Source: Argopecten irradians (taxonomy: Eukaryota > Mollusca > Bivalvia > Pectinida > Pectinidae). Taken from it: a stretch of 64,000 bases of DNA. This document shows, piece by piece, positions 26,201 through 35,782 of the stretch; the stretch's first letter is position 1; each line of letters starts with the position of its first letter. The stretch covers positions 27,125,849-27,189,848 of the forward strand of contig NC_091147.1 in the NCBI RefSeq assembly GCF_041381155.1. Direction: 5' to 3'. The position numbers were made by a program, and so were the translations under genes. The notes below the pieces were generated by a model. The model was not told the DNA's origin and searched no databases. It saw only the letters and a list, made by a program, of their open reading frames with translations.

Positions 26201-28550
26201 TTCAGGCGTGACAAGTATAGAGTTTTTCTCGCCAAGATGTTCCGCAAGTTCCTAAAACATTAAATAATATGAATTACTTAATTTATTTATATTATTATAT
26301 TAGGATATGCCCTATTGTGGTACATTTTTCGGTGAGAAAGATGGTTTTGAAAAAAATTTGAACTAGATTATTTATGTTGCATACAAGTTCATGATACCTT
26401 ACACTATTATAAACTTATCGACTTTTGTATCGGTGACTATGATGTGATATGAACTAGATAAAGAGATATAGACCGAAGCGGAGTTCATGCTATCTAACAC
26501 GATTTACTGACACACTACTTACGGATTTCTGAAGTGTACATAACGCATCATAAACCAACCATACATGATAAAGTTTGTTAGACTGCAAAATCTATATATG
26601 TTGGTATTCTTATACTATTGCTGATGGTATGTCATTAAGTATACATACTTTCAAACCTGAAGATCTTGCGTACAAATACCGAATATATAAGTTAGTCGTT
26701 TCAACTACAGCACTGGTATTTTAGTTAGAATGTGTAAGTACTGTGAATAACAATATAGAATCCAAAACTGCAAAAAAAATAAACTTTATGCAGACACCAA
26801 ACAACAAATTAGCTAATGTGTGTTGAAATAATTTGAAAACATCGTTTTAGGTGATCAATAAAATACGCGATATATATCCGAAATTAAAAATAGGGAAAAA
26901 AACAGCTGTTTGGCTCTTTCAGAAGCCAACACACTAAATTTCAAGCTGTAGCCGAAATGGACAAAGCACAAAACAAACATATTTTATTTCACGCATTGTG
27001 CCATATTCTGTGCACAATGGAAATGAACTTATTGTCTGAAGATAAGTCAATCGTTATTGTTATTATAAGTGTTTATAAGCTTTTCACGCATGACTAGTTC
27101 ACTGTAACAGATGGCTTGGATATTAAGATTACTTCATTAAAAGTTTACATTTCCCTTGGATCTGACTGCTCTCTTTCGCTTGGCAACATTTTTATGATCC
27201 GAGGCAAAATTATCTGGTGAAATACATGGATGGCGAGAAACTGATACATTCTGTACTTCTAGACACGTTATGGACACAGTCCGAGATGTTATGTCGTCCT
27301 GTTGTCCTATTAAAGTACAATCTTCTTCTTGACAGCGTAACCGGTATTATGAACATATTTTATAGTGTTCCATAAATGACAATGTTCGTTGCCAACTTGG
27401 TTCATGCTAATGTATACGCATTCAAAATGAAGATCAATCATTATATTAACAACAATACTGACTATGATATCACTTACATAAACGTACGTTAAAGATGCTC
27501 CACCGCCGACACAGCATAAATGATATTCATCATTTGAACAATAATTGGTGTTTAATCATGTATATATATGCCTAATTAACACAAAAAATAACATAAACTA
27601 ATTTATTTCGCCTTTGGTGCATGCGCAATCATTACTTCATTCCATATAGAATATAGTGCAATGGAATTTTTTCGGGATGCATTTAAATAGTTTTCATATT
27701 TTTAACTTAAAGTAAAATTAGAATCTCAAACTTTTCAATGGTGGTAATGGTGTAAAGTAAGTAACTTTTGTAACTGAAGAAAAATACTAAATCGTCTGCT
27801 CCTGTTTTTGATAGAGAACAAATACCATTTGTCAGCGGTAAAGCATCTTTTATGACTTGTCAATGACAGCTCCATTTTAATGTCACTATCGCACTCACCG
27901 TGATATTCGGTAGATACTCTAAAAGACATATAGGCCTGAACTAAACACAAATGCATGACCCATACTTGAATCATCTAAGCATAATATTCATTATATATGC
28001 TATAACTGTTGTACATCTTGATGGTCTCTTATTTTCACCACAATTAATCATGAGTAGTACAAGTATACCTACGAAAGTTATTGATATGTTATGATATATA
28101 TGTGTTTATTTGGTATTTTGGTGGTTAGGGAGCGTTTTGTATAACTTAATTACGGATGTATACAACATATTCTTATACAACATAACATATTCTTGTAAAA
28201 CACAGAATTTTCTAGACTGACATATGTTGCAGGATTTATGAATACGCTGATGTATTCTCAACAAAAAATATCAGTTATTTAAGGGGAAATCGTTAATACT
28301 GGAATATTATATTTAAATCTTTACAATTAGTGTAGCAGGTGTGTTGAAAACCATATGCCTTGAGATCCATTCGAACCCGTTGAGTATACCCAACGAATAT
28401 GAAGCATGGTCAAAGCATTAACGACACTAATTCTCATATAGTAACTGATTGCTTACATTAAGAAAAAAAATGATGTTTACCTACCTTGGTCATTAAAAAT
28501 ATTCTATCAACATCTTCTTCTTGTGCATTTCTGATGTGAATGTCCGCCAT
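23275..28550 (-). CDS. GNAT acetyltransferase, diamine/thialysine (SAT1/SAT2) type, five exons, complete
   Basis: Coding exons are 28550-28485, 26251-26200, 24525-24466, 24202-24051 and 23454-23275. Phases match, giving 510 nt and 169 aa (human SAT1/SAT2 are about 170). It begins MADIHIRNAQEEDV (beta1), continues LMTKELAEHLGE (helix 1), and has a core strand GFALYVYRFDGWEGK and then LDSMYVVPEHRNKGIG. In that last segment the R-x-x-G-x-G loop binds acetyl-CoA pyrophosphate. The last exon carries VHNWNTSAQEFYKSKGA (motif B). Expected reaction: acetyl transfer from acetyl-CoA to a polyamine or thialysine amine, in the cytosol. Four short spans would be hard to find singly; their joining into a canonical fold supports the model. 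Intron 4 begins with GC rather than GT (AAG|GCGAGT). Intron 2 holds a pearl element ending about 14 nt from the exon 3 acceptor. Intron 1 holds a MITE. Confidence 0.92.
24540..25997 (+). mobile_element. Pearl-type tandem-core element (Helentron-associated) in the acetyltransferase intron 2
   Basis: The left terminus is AACAAGAGGCCCAGAGGGCC. The core is about seven diverged ~160-bp units, each with GGATTTACCTCTATTTCCC, GGGCCCCGCCCCTCCTGCCC, GGTCAGAGCC and CTAGGACAAGTAGCGATTTA-like segments. The right terminus is an (ACGG)n tract, then the hairpin AGCTCACCGGCC..GGCCAGGTGAGCT. This left end/tandem core/ACGG/hairpin architecture is that described for pearl elements of bivalves. All long frames across 24487-25878 are the repeat unit read through and are not genes. 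One unit contains a G homopolymer at about 25000-25020. Confidence 0.85.
26262..27488. other. Intron 1 of the acetyltransferase gene, 3' part
   Basis: AT-rich intronic sequence between exon 2 and a MITE. No exon-like frame with matching splice sites, no repeat recognised. Confidence 0.45.
27489..27853 (+). mobile_element. MITE family A, copy 4 (best preserved), intronic
   Basis: The left end TTAAAGATGCTCCACCGCCG and the right end CAGCGGTAAAGCATCTTTTA are inverted repeats with two or three mismatches, each with TTA at the edge (possible 3-bp target duplication). Length is about 365 bp. The interior matches the other three copies throughout, so this one best represents the family. The frame 27735-27974 is a shadow. 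Confidence 0.85.
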
Positions 28551-28599
28551 GATCATACTATGTGTAGTCACGTGTTCTGTGTATTACTAAATATTGATT

Positions 28600-29194
28600 G
28601 TGTATATTAGGTAGATATGTAATTTACTAATGAGATTATTCTTAATACTTATTTTCGCACAAACTGCATAATTGGACACATTCGGAAACATCTGGGTCAA
28701 CACAGATGTATATATAACCATACAAAGCATCTACAAAATCAATCAAATGTGTTCCTACCTGCTTGATTTCTGTCTAAACAGCGTCTTTGGTTGCATCGAG
28801 ATATTAGGTTAATACTTCATATTTATACAACTGATATTTATTCCTATTTATCACTTCTTACATATGTACAATGTAGGTATACATTAACATGCAATTATTC
28901 CACAAAATGTTATCTAACAGGCACGTAGCTGGGTGGTGTCGGATGTGTAAGCACGATTTTGAGTCGAGAAACGGCAGACGCCAGAAGGTTGGAAGGGGGT
29001 CCAAGGGAGTTTCTCTCGGGAAAAATTGAAAATCTAGTTTGTCATTTGGTCACTTATGTCAGTTTTGGGGTGACATACCATTATGCAAAATAGTAAACAC
29101 CAAATGGGTCATACTGATACAACTGTATGGTATATCAAATATGTTTTAGTCTATTGAAGTCATAGCAAGAATTCATTTTAAAATATTATTTCAG
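28600..29194. other. Upstream of the acetyltransferase, fragment of an unclassified repeat
   Basis: Expected promoter region of the acetyltransferase; no core element is convincing. About 28918-29110 holds a higher-GC stretch (GCACGTAGCTGGGT to TCTCTCGGGAAAAATTG) of a style common in marine invertebrate repeats. It is unassigned. Confidence 0.35.
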
Positions 29195-30863
29195 TTATTA
29201 TAAGAAAGGATCCACAAACACAGAAAGAAAATCTAAAATTATTTTATTAAGTAAGTGGCAATATGTGGTCACGGCTGATTTATAGAATTGGCTGCCGCAA
29301 ATGGTCAGCCACAATTACTATTACTAATTCAAGTGTATTCAATCAATTCAACAATATTCAATCAATTCAACTGTATCCAATCAATTCAACTGTATTCATT
29401 CTTCATTCAATTCAACATATTCAGTTGTATTCAATCAATTCAACTGTAATCATTAAATTCAACATTCAATAGAATTCAACATATTCAATCAATTCAACAT
29501 ACTCAATGGTTTTCATTAAATTCAACATTCACAATTGTTTTCACTTAATAAAATATATTCTTCGAATTCAACATCTCTTCAAAGCATTGTCTTCATTTAA
29601 TTCAACCTATTAATATCTTCATTTGTATTCAATCCATGAAGAATTCACTTAATGATTTTGATCCCGATAACGGCGATCAAAATGTCTTAATTCAATTGTC
29701 CTACTAATCAAAGAATTTGCCGTAAACTGCCAAGTGAATCGTTTGATCCTGATAACAGCGAACAAACAAGGACCAGCTCAAAAATTTAGTGTATTTCATG
29801 AGGAGATCCATCTTGATACCAAATTCAGCCGAGCCGAAGTGATGGAGTTGCACATGAACCGTTGTATGAAATGAATGTCCATTGTCCTAATCCTTAGGCT
29901 TTACTGTGCTTACTTTATACCGTCACAAATCATGCCAACGAGATACTGTACTGTTCAAGTACTGAGTTGAAATCCCTGGATGCCTTACAATCTGAAACCA
30001 CAAATATAAGAGAGCAGCAAAAATGGAACTCTTTGGGAACCGGGTGGGTGGGATAAAATGAATTCCAAAAGATACAAAGGATATACTATAGACAATTTGT
30101 TGATGAACCACACATTAAACTTGCCTGTTCAAATGAGCTGCATGTACCCAAAGGAAGTAAAATTCCCCAAGGACGATAACTCTAAACTATTTTACCCTAG
30201 TGAACCAAATTATAATGGTCTACAGGTAAAGGGAAGTAACTCGAAATGATCCTTCTAACAATAAGCGCATTTATTGACAAATAATAAATGCTATTATTAT
30301 AAGAAAGGATCCACAAACACAGAAAGAAAATCTAAAATTATTTTATTGAGTAAGTGGCAATATGTGGTCACGGCTGATTTATAGAATTGGCTGCCGCAAA
30401 TGGTCAGCCACAATTACTATTACTAATTCAAGTGTATTCAATCAATTCAATCAATTCAACAATATTCAATCCATTCAACAGTATTCAATCAATTCGACTG
30501 TATTCAAACAATTCAACTGTATTCATTCTTCATTCAATTCAACATATTCAGTTGTATTCAATCAATTCAACTGTAATCATTAAATTCAACATTCAATAGA
30601 ATTCAACATATTCAATCAATTCAACATACTCAATGGTTTTCATTAAATTCAACATTCACAATTGTTTTCACTTAATAAAATATATTCTTCGAATTCAACA
30701 TCTCTTCAAAGCATTGTCTTCATTTAATTCAACCTATTATTAATATCTTCATTTGTATTCAATCCATGAAGAATTCACTTAATGATTTTGATCCCGATAA
30801 CGGCGATCAAAATGTCTTAATTCAATTGTCCTACTAATCAAAGAATTTGCCGTAAACTGCCAA
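29195..30863 (-). repeat. Direct repeat pair (B1 30294-30863, B2 29195-29733) around a 560-bp spacer
   Basis: Both copies run from TTATTATAAGAAAGGATCCA to GCCGTAAACTGCCAA and are nearly identical. B1 has about 30 extra bp of TCAATTCAAC-type simple repeat. The spacer 29734-30293 is unique in the window. On the strand of the adjacent recombinase and SGNH frames this reads B1-spacer-B2, the 3' layout of Ngaro-type split direct repeats (B1-A2-B2), but the matching A1 is not found. The alternative is a pair of LTRs around a short interior; the ends lack an obvious TG..CA. Frames across the repeats are artefacts. Confidence 0.8.
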
Positions 30864-30899
30864 ATGGACGCAGTGAGACATGGTCTCACTGAGGCCACC

Positions 30900-30935
30900 G
30901 CCACACCCTAGTGGGGGGGGGGGGGGGGGGACGGC
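30900..30935 (+). repeat. G homopolymer
   Basis: A run of about 19 G follows CACACCCTAGT. It may be collapsed or misread in assembly. Confidence 0.8.
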
Positions 30936-31085
30936 AAATTATATATATCTAAGCCTTATACCGTGACCATCATATGCCCTATGTCCTGTACTCTGTAGCA
31001 AGGTTCAAAACTATCGGGAAACAAGCCCTCCCTCAATTAAGATTTGTCTGGTGGGAAAATAGAACCCCCGTTCATTAATAGTTCT

Positions 31086-31640
31086 TCAATACCTCTCCTG
31101 TAACCCATTAAGAAAAATGTTGTTGCCTGTTGTGGATAAATGGACCCCATCAGAGAACAAGGAAGGGGTATTTCTAGAAAATGTCAGGGTGTTTGATATA
31201 AAATCCCCCATGATCAACTACTGTTTTTTGCACATGCACTATTCAGACGCAACCTACAACGCTCCATGGCGTCATACTCTTCTTTCGCATGACCCCGCCA
31301 TTTAAGCCGAGGTAAAATTTGGGACCAAACCACCCGTTTTCCAGGGAATCTATGAATTACCTTTAAAATTGCAGACCTAGCCATATGGACAAGATCTACC
31401 AGAGGACTTCCTCCAATATCATTCCCCCTACATGCAGTAGTATAATATCAGGTTCTGGCCCTATTGAAGCCAACAGCGTGATCTTTGAGTCGAGGTTTCT
31501 TATCTTCAACCCACTGTAACCCTGCCACCAAATTTTCAAATTAAGTCTGTCCAATCCCAGATCAGGACCACCTGGCCTCTGTAATGCCTCGAACTGTGCC
31601 CATCTGACGATGGAAGAGCCAATACACCACAAAGTCAAAC
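31086..31640 (-). pseudogene. SGNH-hydrolase-like frame of a mobile element, frameshifted
   Basis: The minus frame opens with LTLWCIGSSIVRWAQFE (GSS: block I, with the would-be nucleophile Ser), then KIWWQGYSGLKI (block II Gly) and PDIILLHVGG. A one-base deletion there shifts the frame; in the next frame NDIGGSPLVDLVHMARSAIL restores block III (GGND). After a second shift, FSDGVHLSTTGNNIFLNGLQ gives block V (D-x-x-H), and a stop follows at 31086. All four SGNH blocks are present in order, broken by at least two frameshifts and one stop. It lies directly downstream of the tyrosine recombinase frame on the same strand. Hydrolase domains of this class accompany Ngaro-type retroelements. Confidence 0.72.
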
Positions 31641-31684
31641 CTGTAAGACTTAAAACATGTTGTCAGCATGTTTTCACGACCCCA

Positions 31685-32334
31685 CAACAATCAATAAGAT
31701 GGTATAGGTATGTATGTCCTAAAGCACTGAGAACTCCATCTACCTGCACTTTTTATGTCAGAGTCGGTGAGCCCAGCCATTGCAGCTGAGGTTGCTGCCC
31801 TATTCTGAATGAATGAGACTTGTAGGAGGCCGGATCATACCCTAATTGTGCCAGGGCCTTTTTTAACACTGCACTAAACTGGTACCTGGTCATACTCGCC
31901 CCACCATAATGACACAGAAGTGGGCCGTCCCGTTTTGGACGGATCCTTAAAAAATCGTGCAAATACTGTAAAGGACAACTCGCCCCTTTTTCTCTATGGA
32001 TAACCATAACAGTTCCTCTTCCTAACTGATCAGTTTTTGAAAAACGTATTTTTAAGTGTAGCTTGGAATTATCTGGGGTTATTACGACATCATTTACACT
32101 AACTATGTTCTGTAACCGACAACCTTTTGTAACAGTTATCTCCCCTACCCGCAGAAACGCTGCAAATGCCAAAGAATAAGCCAACTTAAATAATGCTAAT
32201 TCATACCTATCACGACAGACCACTGGCAAGATATGTAGTATTTTTCCTAACAAATCCTTTGTAATTGGCAAACGAGGGTTATTTCTACTTTTTGTCCGTT
32301 TCATACCTCTAAAATCTTGTTCACAATGAAACAC
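31685..32334 (-). pseudogene. Tyrosine recombinase of a mobile element, one frameshift
   Basis: The frame gives RLPITKDLLGKILHIL, then AFLRVGEITVTKGC with the first catalytic Arg, CPLQYLHDFLRIRP, and YKSHSFRIG with the His-x-x-Arg box. A one-base deletion after HSFRIG (about 31798) moves the rest to the next frame: AATSAAMAGLTDSDIKSAGRW, then CFRTYI with the presumed nucleophilic Tyr. R, H-x-x-R, W and Y are thus all identifiable. The N-terminal core-binding region upstream of 32334 is missing, and no reverse transcriptase is nearby. Family: phage-integrase-like recombinases of DIRS/Ngaro retroelements or Cryptons. The neighbouring SGNH frame and repeat pair favour Ngaro-like. Confidence 0.8.
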
Positions 32335-32499
32335 CTTGATAGGATTCTAGTTTCAACTTAAGAAAATGGCTTATTTCAATCATTTGCTTCGATTTAAAGT
32401 CTGGAATTATCGTCATATTTCCGAACAACCTGTTTAAGTTTATCAGTTGAAGCATGGAGAAGAAATGTTTATTTCCAACAGGCCGGTTTTGGATTCAGT

Positions 32500-33556
32500 T
32501 ATCCTCGACCACATGATATTTGAAGATCTATGTAAACACAGAGACAACTCCCAGAGGGAGCCCACCTAAGAACGATCTTTGTCTGACAAAGGAAAGAGGG
32601 ATCTTTTCTCTGCTTTTACCAATACTTTTACTACATATTACTACACATGAAATTTGAGAAAGATCCTTTGACTGCTTTCTGAGATATATAACAGTAACAA
32701 ACTTCAATTATCAAAATCCAAGATGGCTACCTGTCGGCCATCTTGTTCACCGATCGGTCCGAAAATGCAAAATGCACAACTAGACCCCTAGGGGAACCTG
32801 CACATGCAATTTGATACAGATCCCTTGAGTACTTTCTGAGAAATAGTGGTAACAAGCTTTAACTATCAAAATCCAAGATGGCGGCCTGTCGGCCAACTTG
32901 TTCATCAATCGGTCCGAAAATGCAATATGCACAACTAAACCCCTAGGGGAACCTGCACATGCAATTTGATACAGATCCCTTGAGTACTTTCTGAGAAATA
33001 GTGGTAACAAGCTTTAACTATCAAAATCCAAGATGGCGGCCTGTCGGCCAACTTGTTCATCAATCGGTCCGAAAATGCAATATGCACAACTAAACCCCTA
33101 GGGGAACCTGCACATGCAATTTGATACAGATCCCTTGAGTACTTTCTGAGAAATAGTGGTAACAAGCTTTAACTATCAAAATCCAAGATGGCGTCCTGTC
33201 GGCCATCTTGTTCACCGATCGGTCCTGAAAATGCAATATGCACAACTAGACCCCTAGGGGAACCTGCACATGCAATTTGATACAGATCCCTTGAGTACTT
33301 TCTGAGAAATAGTGGTAACAAACTTCAATTGTCAAAATCCAAGATGGCGGCTTGTCGGCCATCTTGTTCACCGATCGATCCCAAAATGCAATATGCACAA
33401 CTAGGGACCTAGGGGAACCTGTACATGAAATTTGAGAAATATCACTTCAGCACTTTCTGAGAAATAGCGGTAACAAGAATTGTTAACGGACGGACGACGG
33501 ACCACGGACAAAAAGCGATTTGAATAGCCCACCATCAGTTGATGGTGGGCTAAAAA
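32500..33556 (+). mobile_element. Pearl-type element with ~155-bp tandem units and hairpin end
   Basis: There are about six ~155-bp units, each with AAAATCCAAGATGGCGGC, CTGTCGGCCA, GGTCC(G)AAAATGCAATATGC, CCCTAGGGGAACCTGCACATG and CCTTGAGTACTTTCTGAGAAA. Two adjacent units (about 32780-33165) are identical over more than 200 nt at an offset of 155, which generates two identical 76-codon minus frames; these are not genes. The right end has an ACGG-type tract (33487-33508) and the hairpin TAGCCCACCATCA-GT-TGATGGTGGGCTA (about 33524-33551). The left limit near 32500-32570 (CCCAGAGGGAGCCCACC) is approximate. Confidence 0.8.
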
Positions 33557-34580
33557 TGGAACATTAGAAAATATACAAAAATAGAACATTAGAAAAGATG
33601 ATTTTTTATTTGTTTCATGCAGTGGTTTCTGTGGATTTATCATTGTTGTTAAATAAATGTTAAAATGAGGATACGAAAACATATTCACAATCATGAATGA
33701 CTTACCGCTGGAGACATACACAATCTTGATGAAAATCTATCTGCTGTATAGCCTGTTGGCCATGTTTAAGTGTATTGGCCTTCCACCACTGGTCAGGGCA
33801 CAGGGACTTGTAACGTAGGTTGTGAGAAAGTCTGCTGTGTATACATGTGTACTATATACTATATAAAAGGACAAGGGAACTAACGGCTCGCTTGGAAGAG
33901 GTACACCCGCCTCTACAAAAGTCGCCCGTATTCCGTCAAACATTGATAAATATGTACATATTTAATACCAATATATTTCTTAAATAAATTTTCGACATGG
34001 AAAACACAACTTCAAACACGAAATAATATATTAACATACCTTTATTTCACTATGAACGTGGAAAATGCAGTCAGATATCACTGATGTCGTTTTGCCTGTC
34101 CAGTAAAATCTAGGTCAAAAGCACTCATATTCCCTTGTAACAAATTTTGTTTGCATTCATTTCACTTTCTGGTGATATTTTCCCCATTGCAAATACAAAT
34201 AGGTTATCTCTGATAACTCTTTCATTAATCCAATCCAACAGCTAAGCGAGGAATCACACTTTTTTTATCCAACACTCGACTTTTGTTCATATAAATCCGC
34301 CATATTGTAATTGATGATGGGTACCTTTTTGGTGTGTACTCGCCCTTACCCGATACTACACTGAAATTCTGTACTCAGACTCTGTATAAATTAAGTCTCA
34401 CGGTTAAGGTTCTTAGAAGAACCTTTATTTGAGATGCATATATCATTAATTGAAGAATCTAACTTAAATGGAGACTCTAATGTTGTACTTGACCGTAACC
34501 ACATTGATATTGTAGCGTTTAGTGTACAGACACCGGGTATATGGTATAAAAAGTTTTTTTCTTGAAATTAACAATAAATT
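33557..34580. other. Intergenic, nothing firm
   Basis: Frames at 33401-33943 are repeat shadows or undomained. A 9-2-9 hairpin AAGGTTCTT-AG-AAGAACCTT lies at about 34407-34427. Nothing else recognised. Confidence 0.35.
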
Positions 34581-35211
34581 TCATAATTTTGAAAGATGAT
34601 AATCGTTGAATATGTGTATATACAGTACATGTCTATAAAACTTTGACATATGTTTACTCTTCAATGTCGCTGTCAATAGAATGGGATTCAATTTTTGAAA
34701 GCTTTCCTGAGAAAACAATTCATATTTTTGATTCCTAGTTTCTTCACACAGCCTTTGTAAACGTTGAATATCCTGAGATCCAGCCCTTGTAAGAGGTGTA
34801 TCAACCCTATGACACAATCTATCTTCGTTTACCACGGTGTTTGGATGGATTATGCTTTTTCAACCATTCAAGTGCTGATTGTAGAGAATATCTTCGTACA
34901 TTAAACTATTTACTGATGTTGTTGGTTGCCCACAAACACTTGTTTATCATTGCAGTTCGGTATGTTTCTTGTGTGTATTTTTCATGGTGAAGAGAAACAC
35001 AATCCTTAAAGAAATCCCAGTTGTTGTATATATGTTCGCAAATCAAGAGCCTACGGTCATTTGAGTGATTGAAATGTCCATGCATTAAGTAACTGACACA
35101 CGAAAAAAAACAATTCCCATCACCTGGTACATCAACTACGCGATGAAATGGTTGACATAGTCTGTGATTCGTTAGATCAACATTAAATTCTTTGGAAATA
35201 AACATTATCAC
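34581..35211 (-). pseudogene. OTU-type cysteine protease fragment
   Basis: The minus frame 35211-34906 reads FHRVVDVPGDGNCFFSCVSY, then SNDRRLLICEHIYNNW and MINKCLWATNN. DGNCFF is the catalytic Asp/Cys loop of OTU proteases, and KCLWAT is reminiscent of the W(A/G) segment before the helical part. The frame then stops, and the distal active-site His region is not seen. The following minus sequence (RYSLQSALEWLKKHNPSKH) may belong to the same decayed protein in another frame. OTU domains occur in Helentron and other transposon polyproteins, so a transposon origin is likely. Residues 35140-35290 include a diverged ~75-bp direct duplication. Confidence 0.65.
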
Positions 35212-35312
35212 CTACGCGATGAGGTGGTTGACATGATTTGTGATTTGTCAGATTAACATCACCGTCTTTGGAATAAAACATGATCATGATAGACGTTCAT
35301 TTTCTCCTGGAT

Positions 35313-35735
35313 GGGTGGATCATTTGTTTGATTAATTGGACATTCTATTAACAGCCAGGGTCATGTAAGGACGGCCTCTCGTGTGTTGCGTGTTTGTGTG
35401 CGAGGTGCGTGTTTTGGAAGACTGTGGTATTTTCGTGTTGTGTTCTTCTTGTATAGTGGAACTGTTGCCCTTTTTATAGTGCTATATCACTGAAGACACC
35501 AAGCAACACACCCCACCCGGTCACATTATACTGACAAACGGGCGAAACAATCATCCCACTCCCGTTATGCTGAGCGCCAAGCAGGAGCAGAAACTACCAC
35601 TTTTATATACTTCGGTGTGTCTCGGTCCAGGGGACAGAAATCCAGAGCCTTCCTAACTGCGGCGAGTGCTCAACCAAAGTCCAAAAGTGAGGTGGTGTCA
35701 AGTGAGACGTTAGGAAGAAAAAAGTAAGCGTTAGG
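35313..35735 (-). mobile_element. SINE family I, copy in reverse orientation, 5'-truncated
   Basis: Starts at TTTGTTTGATTAATT (the complement of the AATCAAACAAAC tail) and runs back through GGACGGCCTCTC, CAACACACCCCACCCGGTC and TCGGTCCAGGGGACAG-like segments, all shared with the full copy at 60103-60635. It is more diverged than the other copies, and its 5' part fades after about 35735. Confidence 0.8.
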
Positions 35736-35782
35736 CCTATCATCACTCAAATTGATTTCATTGGCACCTGTATCCCCCGTCA

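Noticed and set aside
29263..30599. Asn/Ser/Gln-rich frames in the direct repeats
   Set aside because: Translation of TCAATTCAAC-type simple repeat; no conserved domain.
29195..30863. LTR retrotransposon with 540-570-bp LTRs
   Set aside because: No TG..CA ends, primer-binding site, polypurine tract or gag/pol between them; split direct repeats next to a tyrosine recombinase fit better.
32780..33165. Two identical 76-codon minus frames
   Set aside because: Created by the 155-bp tandem units of a pearl-type element.
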